Shown here: positions 9,844 to 21,562 of the stretch, in pieces
How positions within the stretch are numbered: the first letter of the stretch is position 1
How the letters are laid out: the number at the start of each line of letters is the position of its first letter
From: Tomocerus qinae
Taxonomy: Eukaryota > Arthropoda > Collembola > Entomobryomorpha > Tomoceridae
Reading direction: 5' to 3'
Length of the DNA: 64,000 nucleotides
Assembly (NCBI GenBank): GCA_020055645.1
Contig: CM034548.1
Coordinates: 31,608,201-31,672,200, forward strand
The notes under the pieces: generated by a model
Seen by the model: only the letters and a program-made list of their open reading frames with translations
Told to the model about the DNA's origin: nothing
Databases searched by the model: none
Made by a program: the position numbers and the translations under genes

Positions 9844-9850
9844 TAGTGTT
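9844..9850 (+). repeat. Candidate target-site duplication, right copy
   Basis: TAGTGTT, the direct repeat of 5785-5791. See that entry for the 4-bp versus 7-bp reading. Confidence 0.6.
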
Positions 9851-12800
9851 CTTGTTGTAGTTAAAATAAAGCATAGGATTTACACTGAATTAATGCACAT
9901 TACATTGTTAAAATCTAAAAATACTAGGAAAATAATCTTATGCTACAAATAATTGAAAATGTATTGTCATTTTTATATATTGTATTTAAGGAAGAGAGGC
10001 ATTGACAAAATTTGAGAATAGGGAGCTCGTGTTCAATTGAGGACCAAATTATGATAAATCACTAGTAGAGGCAAGTAATTATTACAATGCAAGTTTAACA
10101 TGGAGTTATAGGTGCACAGAGGATAATCCTGCATAGTTTATCATCTGTGTAGTACATAGGGCAAGGTGAAGCATTGAATTGAAATGGAAATGGCATTGTA
10201 AACCATTCAAGGCAACATAAGTATAGATAATTTTACTTAAATGAACATGACAAGTATTTGTATGTGAATCATTGAAAAGGAGATAGAGAGACGCTTGGCA
10301 AATCATTACGCTTGGTTTTGTCATATCGACTTTGACTGCTAATACTTCGTGGTCTGTCTATTGTGAGGGTAGAAGGATAAAATAGACATTTAACATATGT
10401 ATTCATTATATAAGTACCTTGCATCATTGAAAAGCTATAAAAACAGACCAATATGATTTATTCAACGACTTGTCCTATGCAAGTGCAGATTATAAATATT
10501 AAAAGCAGTTCTATTTATGGTAACTCTGCATTTATGGAATGTTCGCCATGTATAAGTTATTTAATGCTTTACCTACGATTCTTATCTTCATGCATAATAT
10601 TATTACTATACGGACATTGTCTTGTCCAATTTAGCATACTATTATCTGCAGGCGCATGCACATTTACTGTGCCTACCATTGGTAGAAGACATTCCCATAC
10701 AGAATATTCGTAATGTTTTCAACGGTCATAGAAAATCAAGCAATAGCAGGACAGTAGCCTTTTTAAGGCGTTTTGTAAGTCAATTGAAAAACTACGTTGG
10801 CCAATATTATATGTACGAAAGGGAACTATGCCGTTGAAATAGAGATAAAGTAAGGAGACCTAAGGTTAATGTTTAAGGGGAAGAAAGAAGAAAAATTCTA
10901 ATCTCACAACAGTTGTGGTTGTGGTTCGTGTTTCATGCGCCTACCGTTTTAGTAGTAGTAGTATGAATACGATTATGTCTACTCGCTCTACTACTACAGT
11001 TGTGTGTGTGTGCATCGAAGAAGATGCTAAAGCATCTCTGGGGTACGGACGTATATTAAATGTAGAGTGCAAGTGATATGATATTAACCTGAATAATAGA
11101 AATGCATAACGCATATAGAGGCATATCTACAGAATATAATATTACTCAATAATGGATACTGAAAGTCAAAAACCGAGCCATAGAGACTTGCAGACAGAGA
11201 TAATGTTACAGCTTCGACCTTATACAATCAGCAGAAACGCGTATTTATTATTGCTGTATGTAGTAAAGGAAAGTAACATTTATAAAGTATCGTGTCACAG
11301 CTACTACTACCTACTTATTGATGTCTACTACGTTATATACTATTAATACAGCCAAAATAATATTGTTCAAATAAGTTTGTCTGTTACTTTACTTGTCTGG
11401 GGCTATTTCTTTACATGGTCTACATATAAAATGCGTATATAATATATAACTTTATATATTTGGGTTACATTCCATTTTGGATTTACATGGTAGTTAGATA
11501 TATTAAGTATATGAAACAAGTAACGTTCCTTTTAAAGATAGTCTAGTATACTAACATGAACGCTTGTATGAAGTAACATGTCTCTGATATATTAGTATAA
11601 GTGGGAGCAGTATATTGTAATATTGTTAAGTGAGTGTGTGGCCTGGGACGGGGATGGATTTTGGTTAGCTCGAGTTGTCTTTTACTTTAGTCTCAGCTTC
11701 ACAATCCAATATTCAAAATAATATCAAGAGCGGACAGGAGAGTTCCAGATATTATTTCTTTTGGTAACAAACCATCACGTTCAAGTCAAGTTAACTACAC
11801 TGCGAGCTATAAAGGAAAAGCAAAGGAGCCATCAACATGAACTGCCTGAAAAACTATAACTTCCCCCTGAATACTTGACAAAAGCGATAGGACGAAAGAC
11901 TACGCAAACCAAAGTAAACCAGCCATCCATACCGAACCCAACGTCAAACCATAGAACAACCATACAGAGTACAATACAACCATCAGGGCATAAACTATCG
12001 TAATATCATAAATATATGCGATAGCATGCCATCAATTTTACGCTCCCTATATATACTTGTAGTAATAAGTAGGAAAACATGGGAGAGACCAGTGAACGAC
12101 CCGTTGCTTCAAGCTACACTTGAATCCGAAGAACCGATCTTGGAATACCATTAAGTAGTACGTAGGAGTATTATATCTGTATAGGTATTCTAATCGTGGC
12201 TCTATATTATTTACTGCATTCCCATTTTATTTTCTTTCTTGACTGTACGGGAGATTTAATGCATCTTGGTTTGGCATCCAATATAAATATGTATATGTAT
12301 AAAAGAGTTTAATTCCTAATGCTACATTCATATAAAATACAACATAAAAACGTCTCTCTTTTCATACGGAATATAAAACGAAAGCACACAAAGAATGAAT
12401 TTTACTCCACTCGACTCTTAAGCACTACATCACGCTAATAGTCTAATATCCTAGCATTTTACATGAATTGACGTGACGAGAGAAATATTCCACAGATGCT
12501 TTACCAGCCATTCGGTTAGCTACTGCATGCTATACATACTATATCTCTTCTGTCTGTCTCAAATGGTTTCCTCTGGGCTTCAGCGTGATTCTATGCACAT
12601 ATTATTATTATTACTATCATCAATACCTATTTGATGTATGTGTGTATGTACATATCTAATATACATTTCTGGGAGAGAGAGAGCATTATGTTTTCCCCAT
12701 ATGAAAGCTATAAGTATTAGGGATCTGATTCTTTTTATTATTTTGGTATAGTTAAAACAGAGATAGATACCTACATTTCTACAACTCGTTCTTTATACTT

Positions 12801-15800
12801 AATACCTACCACTTTAGTAGATGCTTATGCTATTTTACATTTATTATTGATCACTACAAGAAAATGTTCTCCCTCGTTTCTTTCTCCTGGGTTTTATATT
12901 ATTCTGTATGTAACTATATAAATCCTGCACAAACTACACCCACTTACCCAACTCTGGCTATTTGCATTGCACTTTATAAAGTTCAATAGGAACATGAAGA
13001 GCAGGAAATACATACATAGCTAAATTGAAATGACAATAGCAGTGCGATGTGAGTTTAGATTTATATGGCATATAATGGATGCTTGACTTTGACTCACCCT
13101 TCACAAAATGTCTCTTAACGCTGCTGGGATGCATAAATTCATAATGGGCACTATCAAGTATCAGTAGAGCGTTATGTAGGACTTATTATATAGCGTATTA
13201 TACCATGCATGTCAAAAGAAAGCTGAACACACGCTCAATAATGTATGTATGTAGTATCACGTATATGGTAGTTACTTATACATAATAATATACATATTTA
13301 GCTAAACGTAATTTCTATAGCTCCATTCTCTCCAGAAATTATATAAGGGTGAAAAGAACTGTGTTTACCCAGAAGATATTATTATAGGGCTATTGTAGAA
13401 AGGAAATCAAATGATTCTAGGACATATAACCGTTTTCCCTATATTAGTTCAACCAGATAATAGTACGTCATTAAATGGAAGGTTTACCTTAGTCAAGAGA
13501 GACTTATCTGGAACTCAAATGCTTATATAACAACGAGGAGATAATTCCAGTCTCTCCCCAGAGCAACAATATACCTATTAATTATTAGGGTTATTACTAA
13601 ATTGTATACTAAATATATTAGACTCATCACAGAAAAGCAAAGTACTCGTGGCTTCAAGAGCAATTCAAGACTATTTTATACACTGCCGTATTCGCTACAA
13701 TAACTTCGTTACGGTAGCTGTAGTAAAATCATTTTTATCCGGAGAGATGTGAAACATTTGTTATAATAATTGTATAGAGATTTTATATACTAGATCCAGG
13801 TTTGCTATTTTAAAATTACAATATAGATTGCAATTTTAAAGTAGAGCAAGAAATACGGTACTTAGACTTTAGTGGTTCTGGTATGGTTGGTACACATCTC
13901 CATGTTCTGGTTCTCCAACTCCGAGTGAGTGTAGTGGGATGGAATTCGATTACAGTGTTTTGTGCACATCTTATATATGTAACATATTTACAAAGGATTG
14001 AAGGATATTTTGTGTGTGTGTACATTAGATAAGTCATGTAGGATAGTATAGCTGTATTTACAATATAGTGCTTTGGGGAGACTGGAATTTCTTTTTGAGA
14101 GTCGGAGATAGAGAATGGCAGTAAAAGAAATGATACATAGACACGTATGAATAGATATGAAGGCGACTGATATGATACGAGGTGGTGCGGTAGAATGCCA
14201 TGAAGATGTATCAGTTATTAAAGGAAGATAAGGGAGGATGAAAGATATAAGGTGAAGAAAGAAGCAAATACATACATCCCATTGTGCTCTCATGCCAGAA
14301 CAAAAAACGACGAGAAAAACATTTTTATATAACGTGAACCTTCCACTAGTAAATGCTTTGATGCTTTCCATCTTTCTCAAGACAGCAAATACAGCCAGAC
14401 AGACAGGACAGACGTGTATCTTTTGTGTGTAAAAGTCTCAACTTGACTAGTTTTTCTTTGCTTATGCATTACATCAGCAGTTAGTGCAGTTATAAGGCAT
14501 ACAGCAAACACTTGAACCACAATGCACACTATAATTGCACTATTTCCCTTATACTCCTTATAAGACGAGAGAGAAAACTGTTTGACTTTTCTGGTTTTCT
14601 ATGCCTGTGTATACGCTTAAAGATTCAGTGCTACTACATAATACATGGTTTCATCCACACAAAAGCTATATAGCTTGTTTTTCTGACTAACTATCCAAAT
14701 CTATTAGGCACAGGTAGAACAGAGGTACCAACCTAATGCTCACCAAGCCACAAATATACATACTGTTTAACATTTTCTATATTACGTTCAATTGCTTATC
14801 ATATCTGCATTTGTAGCATTTAGTTGTAGCGTGTTTGAGGCTATGTTATAGCCAGCTGGGCTGGCTCTTATTTTCTTTCTTTTTTTGAAGAGCTGTCTGA
14901 TGATAGAAATAAGAGGAGGAGAGAATACGAACAGAACAGGTAGTGTACTTTAGACATAAACATTTTTGTCTATTCTGTTTTATGTGCAGAAGACAATCAA
15001 GTCATAGCACTACATAAAGAATATAGATGCATCACAGATAGGTACTTTTTCTCCTAGAAAAAAGGTTTGGAGGCAAAGTGAAGTAAGACAATGCAATAGC
15101 ACCAGTCAAATGAGTCAAGTTACCTTAGTGAGTGGGTGACGATGAGCTAGACTCAACCTACCTAACCAATCCTACTAAACACAATGTACATACACTCTAT
15201 TATTTTTTGTCCGGAAAATTAAGAAAGTTGCTTTACCACTGGGATTTTCCATTACACTACAACGGAGGCTTAGGAAATAAGCGGTCAACTGTTATTTATA
15301 AATACATTATATAGTACAGCATTCATTTTTCTTCTCATATCATATAACATTTAACATAACTTAACCGCATGAACATCTTGAGTTTTCAGAACTCACAACA
15401 AAAATAACCAAAACAACTCATAATATAACATTTAATACACAATATTAAATATTATAATAAGGTATGCAACGTGTGGAATTAGAGTAGCATCAAATTGAAT
15501 GAGGAAAAATGAATTTGCGCGGGAGACTAATATTTTTTCAATGTTTCAGTCCAAACTCTACAAAATTGGGTTGGAAAATGTTGAAATAGTGAAATGATTA
15601 TTGCTGCAACAATAATAGCAAGATGTGTATATAAATATATGGTAGAGAAGAGAGTATGCATGCATAATATATAGAAGTAGTCTTTATATATTTCTAGTAT
15701 TTTCTGAAAACAATATTGTGATATAAGTAGGGAGATGGTGAAGGAGAATGGAGAGAGGCACAGGTAGATAGATCGGCAAGTGGCAAGTCAGTAAGACGAC

Positions 15801-16624
15801 AGAAGGTAAAAAAGGAGTTGTAGCTAGGTGTAAGGAAAGATTGAAGTAGTAAGTACTATGTAATATTTGTGTATAGTTATTCTAGGCACATCCATTCATG
15901 CTCCAAGGGACAGAAATCTAATACTTATGAAATAAGTGATGTATATGTGGAAGACAGGTGTGGGTATAAGAAAACCTAGTTTATACGCATATTAGAGTGA
16001 AGATGAAGAAGAAGAAAGGAGAGACATGCATCATACATAACTACGTAAGTACAAAAGCAGTCGTTCCGTTCTGATGTGAATAGCCAGATAAAAAATCACT
16101 CGCTCCTTCACTCACTCCATTCTCTATAGCCTTTTTATGCACACAATACAAAGAACGAAACTAACTAATGTACCACAAACACATCCAACGAATGTTGAAC
16201 CAGAAAAAAGGGATCTTACTTACTACCATCCACATCATATACATTGCACGTCAAATGCTCATCATTTCGTAGTGTTGCAGAAGAACAAGTAACCTGAAGA
16301 GCATAATAAGGATGAAGGAGATAGTAGGAATCACAAGGCAGTAAAAGAGCAAATGAAAGTGGAATACCTGTCCTGTGCAAATCACCTTACTGTTCATTCC
16401 CTTCCGAATTTGTTAGTCGTTCTTCCTTTGAGGAAATATTAATCCTTTTTCATTTATTAGTTTCTTTTACCATCCCTTTACTTTTAATAAACTTTTCTGT
16501 GTCAGCATCCTTTGAGCATCATTATTTATGAAATCATTTGTCATTATTTACTTCTAAATCGACATAATATTCATTTCAAACTATGACAGTTGGTTAACTT
16601 AGGTCAAGAAAATCCTTAGAAGCA
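9851..16624. other. Gene-free stretch with purine/pyrimidine-skewed patches
   Basis: No gene is supported. The longest open frame (minus strand, 13988-14380, 130 codons) has no recognisable domain, and that length is expected by chance in a window this size. Visible texture: a T-poor, CCA-rich pentamer-phased tract at about 11891-11990, GA-rich patches at about 12671 and 15720-15840, and GTAGTAGTA runs near 10955. Confidence 0.55.
11891..11955. repeat. Degenerate pentamer island, CAAACC type
   Basis: Thirteen 5-nt units can be read in register; the identical unit AAACC recurs in phase at 11906, 11916 and 11946. The plus strand is poor in T and rich in CCA/CAA. Divergent units make this a weak repeat, but the phase persists over 65 nt. 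Confidence 0.35.
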
Positions 16625-16957
16625 GTTTTTAAATTGGTATTTTCAAAGCCTTTAAGTATTTATTTTTAGTTACCAGAAAACTTGAACTGTTTTCTATATA
16701 GATTCAATAAAAGCTCAGTAATAATATTAATATAAATGAGAAATACATTGCGGTGAATAAGGTAATATTTTTCTTACACGCTTTGATTGTTTTAAAGAAG
16801 TTTTTAAATTGGTATTTTCAAAGCCTTAAAGTATTTATTTCTAATAACTAGAAAATTTAAAGTGCTTTCTATATAGATTTAATAAAAGTGCAGACTGCCT
16901 TAGAGAAATACATTGCTGTGAATAAGTAATATTTTTCTAACACGCTTTGATTGTTTG
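16625..16957 (+). repeat. Tandem duplication, period about 175 bp
   Basis: Two copies: 16625-16792 and 16800-16957. Both run from GTTTTTAAATTGGTATTTTC through a TTTCTATATAGATT(C/T)AATAAAAG block to AAATACATTGC-GTGAATAA and end at ACACGCTTTGATTGTTT. The second copy lacks part of the AT-rich middle (the segment around 16718-16737) and carries scattered substitutions, so the duplication is old. No coding sense; it may be a remnant of a local tandem array or a satellite seed. Confidence 0.8.
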
Positions 16958-19900
16958 GTATGACTTGGAGAACGGTATAACATAGGCAGTAAATATTTGT
17001 TACATGACTTGAATAGTGTAAAGAAATGTGCATAAATCATTAAGATGTAACGAACTTTATTGTGCTTGTGTAGAAAATATGAATTTATTAAATATATTTG
17101 AAACTTCTATCTAAAATTCATCCGGGTAAATGTATGCAAATGAAATAATGATAGATGAGGGATTCAAATTGACAAAAAACAGTTGATGTAAATGGTTGTT
17201 GGTACAAACACTGCCTAGTCGCATTAAATGCCACGATGTTACGTGCATGCTTTGGCAAATATACTTAATCCATACATGTTATTAGTTATGCTTGTGAGAT
17301 CCTCGCATTCAAATCATCTTTGTTACACTACCATTCAGGTTTTTCATATTCTTGTCTCTTTTGTTTGGAGGTATCTATATTATTGTATAGTATGTAGATG
17401 GTGAGTGAGCTATGAAAGTAATGCTTGATTTCTGAGTAACCATTTCTGTGTAAATAAGTACACATAGGAAAAGTATATCAGGTACAAGTTGATTTGTACA
17501 TAACTGGGTACTAAGCAGTGAGTACTAAGTAGTATAAGTATCTCATAATACGTCAAAACGTTAGCTAAGCTATTGTGTATGTGTTGTTGTAGTATTTTCT
17601 CTGCGATGATGATTACTTCTTATTAGTAAGTATGTTGTGTTGTGGGCAGAAGCAATTTAAGGCAGGCTATGGAAAAATAATATAGGAATTGATACAATAT
17701 AACGATGTCGAGTAAAGCAAACTATGGTTAGCGTAACGTAAAGTAATTTCGCTGGAGATAAAAACAGGAGAACAAAAGAAGATTGGTTGAGTATATCATA
17801 ATGTGCAGCTTATAGAGATAATAGAGTATAGTATATAGTGAGTGGCACGTACTTACGTGAATTAAATGCAGAGAAGAGTATTAGTGATGTCCATATAAGC
17901 ATATTATAGGGATATGAAGGTAGCATATTAGAAGAGTGTGTGGTAGTTTAGTGCGGGGTACATAAATATTCGTATTTTATCTGACATTCGCCTTTCTTAT
18001 AGTTTACATAGTGTGGCTGGGAAGTTTCTATTATAATAAGTAACTGAGATAGGGAGATCCATGGGCAGGCATTGCTGACTGACTTTTACATGTAGGGACC
18101 GTTTGCTCCTATAGAGCATAGCAATTCCCCTTACTTTTCCGTAGAGCAAGCCAAAGGAATGAAACGAGAGACAAAAGTCGTCTCTGCTTTATATTCCAAC
18201 CACAACTCTCCAAATCTTTTTGTTATCCTTTAAATATACGAGCTAGGTGTGTTGTTGCCTTTTATTTCTATATCCTATTATTTACCAAGTATATCTGTCT
18301 TGTAATAATAATGTAAGTCATTTTATCATACGACCAAATTAAACGAACATACACATATCTAGTACTACATTTAAACCCTATGGCCCTAGAATATTCCGTG
18401 CAACTTGCTCACTTTTACTACATACCTAGAGTTTTATTACTTTACTTATTCGTAGCCTTTGAATGTAATAAAATTATAGCTCAACATTTTGTCTTGTTCT
18501 TGTTTGTGAAGGAATCAACAGCCAGCAAAGCCTCGGGTCTAGATAAAATATGTAATGTATCCTTATAAGTAGTAGTGTGGATATGTACACACGTAATATG
18601 CACGACTACTTCAACCATTAGACTACTCTTCTGCTGTCTGTGGTAATGAACCCTTCCATTACTGGCATCTCACAACCTCACAATGCATTTATTTCTCAAG
18701 TTTCATTTCTTTGGGGATTTTCTACGTAAATATTACTTCTGTGGCTTGTCTCCATTTAGACAACTTATCTATCGGTAGTTATCCATTTGACTTTGAACAT
18801 TAACTTTTATTTCTGCTTTTGTAACAGTTAATTGATAGTGCACATTTCAACCTCAAATGTAGTTTTACCCCCGTCAGGTTTACTAGCACTATAAGTACCT
18901 ATCTAAGAAAATACAGAATGACTCTAATAAAAATACACACGTTTGTGTATTCCATTTTATTATCTGCATAAAATAAGTATAAATAAAAGTGGCTTTCAAT
19001 AGAGTTGTAGGTAGGTCACTTGAACCATCATCGAGAATCTCATGCTGTTACACATAAAATGACAATGCAACCAAAAAAAGGCAATTGAGAAAATGACTCG
19101 ACTCAAGTTGACTCTTTTCTTTTTTTGCACTCTTCACTATTTTATAGGAATTTTTGTCTTACAAGTTTTTCCTACAAGTGGGGAAACGGTAGCTCAATTA
19201 CTAAAGCTGACATGACAAGACATGAGCAAAATCATAGAAGCGAGGAGGAAGGAAACATGTTTATTCGACTGACATACACACATTTTCCATTACGGCGCTA
19301 AGTATTCCCATTCCTTTTAGTTTTGCTGTTGAACCGTTTGACAGGGAAGTCTTATCTTAAAACTGGTATATATCAGCAAATACGTAAATACTAACCTTGC
19401 TTAATTAATGTCAGTCCTGATATTTATACTTGATATTTACAATTAAGCATAGATTAGAATTATTTTAATGTCCCTTCGTATCTACATATGTGCATAATAA
19501 ACGGTTAGGTAATGAACGTAACGTTACAGTTTATTATCTTCACGGACATTGAAATTACACATTCATTGTATTAGACATGGTTATTTTCCAGTATTAAAAT
19601 GCATATTATCAGAGATGGTATGCAGAATGGGATTATTGTAACGGCATTTACTGTATTTTATTGCATTACCAGTTCTGGAGAGTGATTTATTTAAATGTCT
19701 CCAATTGTGAATGGGAGGTAAATGATTTGAATGAATTCGGCAAAATATTTTCTTACAAAGTTGAATATTGTATATATTGCCACAGGAACAGGACTGAAGC
19801 TACTCAACCAGACCTGTCTGACAAAATCAAGTCTAAAAAAGTTCGATTAAGGTAACAATAAGAACGAATCTCGCTTCGCTACTACTTTTTATCTGAGATG

Positions 19901-20160
19901 TTTCTCTCTGCGGTTTCTTCCTCGTCCTTAAAATGTAATCTAGGTGATTAGCTATAATGCAAGTTAACGAAGCAAAAAAAACTCAGCATACAATCAAATA
20001 ATACTATCTCTCTCCTCTGTCATGCAGACATGTAGTGTACGTATGCATACTTTCTTTTTAGATGAAATGAAACTGTAATATATGTAACAATGTAAGAAAT
20101 GCGAATCACTTCCATTCCATGGCACATCATAATAATGCACTTACAGTTACTCCTACATGA
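16958..20160. other. Gene-free AT-rich stretch
   Basis: Nothing supportable as a gene. There is a pentamer-phased tract near 17707-17750 (GTCGA GTAAA GCAAA ... CGTAA CGTAA AGTAA) and another near 19092 (GACTCGACTCAAGTTGACTC). Short open frames at 18380 and 19661 have no recognisable domain. Confidence 0.55.
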
Positions 20161-20205
20161 CAATTGCAATGCAATGGCATGACAAGACGAGCCAAGTCAG
20201 CCCAG
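20161..20205. repeat. Degenerate pentamer island
   Basis: Nine 5-nt units in one register (CAATT GCAAT GCAAT GGCAT GACAA GACGA GCCAA GTCAG CCCAG). Neighbouring units differ by one or two bases, giving a gradual drift from GCAAT to GCCAA. It is similar in kind to the RATRC arrays inside the palindromic element, though not the same sequence. Confidence 0.45.
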
Positions 20206-21524
20206 CTCTCTCTTTTACCTAGTAACAAGCAGTAGATCTAGGATTATTCTTTTGGCTTCGGTAGCCATTAGGCAGATTAACTTCTACTTGCTATACGAGA
20301 GTATATACGCAGGCTGACACACACGGCACTAGCTAAAAGATATTTGCATAGAAGCAGACTCACATTATGTTTAATCATTTATGTCCTCCGGCTGTTACTG
20401 TACCATGTTCACTTAGTCAGATCTTAGTATTCCTGCTCAACTTAGTAAATTTCGTTTACATCTATTCATACTTTGATATAAAACAGCCATGCATCAATGT
20501 GGAAGACAGGACAGGTAGAAAGAAGTACGTGTTCAATTAATTCATGAACTACAGTTCACAGAAGTAAATGAATCATATAATCTATATCCATGAATCCTTG
20601 TACTCTGAACACTTTACTACACAATGCACACACATTATTCCAACGTGTAATAAAATACATTAATGTACTTACCTGACTTGACTCCCCTGAACATTGCTCC
20701 AAGATGATATTATGTCTATATATGTAGCTCCTAATGTGCGTTTACTTAATACGTACTACTACTATCATGTGTATCTTGCAATATAATATTATGCACTTTT
20801 TTAAGTCTTATGCCTTGTGGTGAGAGAAAGACATAACAACTTGGTCTATAGGATAAAAGAATGGGAGATTTTTATTACAGGCTTCCCTATGTACTTCTTA
20901 ATGATATAGGTACTCTCTCTGTATATAAAACGTTTAGCGTGAACAAGATTCTTCAAGAGTTTTGTCGATATTTAATACTGACAAAGACATGGGAAATAGT
21001 AATCTCACCAAGATGATATCTATGTGTGAAATTGAAGCTTTGAAAGTTATACTTGTTGCAAATACATTCATAGTAAGTAGGTATGTAAATGGAAATGTAT
21101 TTTTTGCCTATCAGTTCAGTCTTCAGGCTAATTCACCATCGCACAACACATTTGATCAGCTTCGCTGCTTCGACTTAAACTCACTTTTCAACTTGCAACC
21201 CTTTTATTTGCTTTACCTTCTTCGTACCATTTTACTTTAGATTTTCCAACTGCTACTGCATTTACTATTTGCACTTTGTGTCTTCTGTCCATGGTTTCGC
21301 CATGCGCCCTTACCCAAAACATAATTTGGATATGTGAGATCCACTTTATGAACAGGTTACGTGTCACCCTAGCCGACATAGCCAGATTTTACCGTAACTC
21401 AACTTAGACTGGGTAGACTATCTCAGCAGATGTTGCAAAAGGGGAAATTGTACAAGCTGATGCAATAATCAAAATGTATTGATAATATCCGCATAAACAA
21501 TTCATTTCCGACCACAAATTTCAA
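20206..21524. other. Gene-free AT-rich stretch between a pentamer island and a hairpin
   Basis: Open frames at 20962-21240 (plus) and 21188-21379 (minus) overlap on opposite strands and have no recognisable domain, so I treat both as chance. No RNA gene or repeat was noticed apart from a TTGACT-type cluster near 20665-20685. Confidence 0.5.
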
Positions 21525-21562
21525 ATCATAAAAGTAACTTGATTCTAAGTTACTTTTATGAT
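21525..21562. repeat. Perfect 16-bp inverted repeat with 6-nt loop
   Basis: ATCATAAAAGTAACTT at 21525-21540 pairs with AAGTTACTTTTATGAT at 21547-21562 across the loop GATTCT. There is no mismatch, and pairing stops at the next base on each side. A perfect stem of this length is not expected often by chance in 64 kb even at this base composition. No U-run follows, and the setting is eukaryotic, so it is not a bacterial-type terminator. It could be a tiny fold-back remnant. Confidence 0.75.

Larger units (their letters stand above)
5791..9845. mobile_element. Long palindromic (fold-back-type) element of about 4.05 kb
   Basis: The arms 5791-7805 and 7837-9845 are reverse complements; everything I compared outside the internal gene matched base for base over hundreds of bases, apart from one small cluster and single substitutions. 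Symmetry stops abruptly at both ends, where unrelated flanks begin, and a 4-7 bp direct repeat lies at the junctions. This is the structure of a transposed element with extremely long terminal inverted repeats. Each arm carries subterminal motif iterations, a C2H2 zinc-finger gene transcribed outward, and a pentamer array; a 31-nt asymmetric core lies at the centre. No transposase, integrase, polymerase or reverse transcriptase frame is present, so mobility would need a protein supplied in trans or an unrecognised function of the zinc-finger protein. I cannot assign a superfamily. An assembly foldback is unlikely because both flanks are unique, but copy-specific base calls in such a palindrome may be unreliable. 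Confidence 0.8.
7837..9845 (-). repeat. Right arm of the palindrome
   Basis: This arm is 2,009 nt, the reverse complement of 5791-7805, and ends CTTACTACTA. Differences from the left arm that I could find: a cluster at about 8243-8275 (small substitutions with compensating +1/-1 gaps), three 1-nt deletions and one 3-nt deletion in the gene, a C-to-T change next to the third deletion, and one substitution near 9169. The outer 600 or more nt appear identical. Confidence 0.85.

Noticed and set aside
5791-9845. Palindrome as an assembly or sequencing foldback artefact
   Set aside because: A foldback would run into its own flank as mirror sequence; here both flanks are unique and a short direct repeat sits at the junctions. 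Base-level errors within the arms remain possible.
13988-14380. 130-codon minus-strand open frame
   Set aside because: No domain, signal or homology recognised. One or so frames of this length are expected by chance in 64 kb of this composition.
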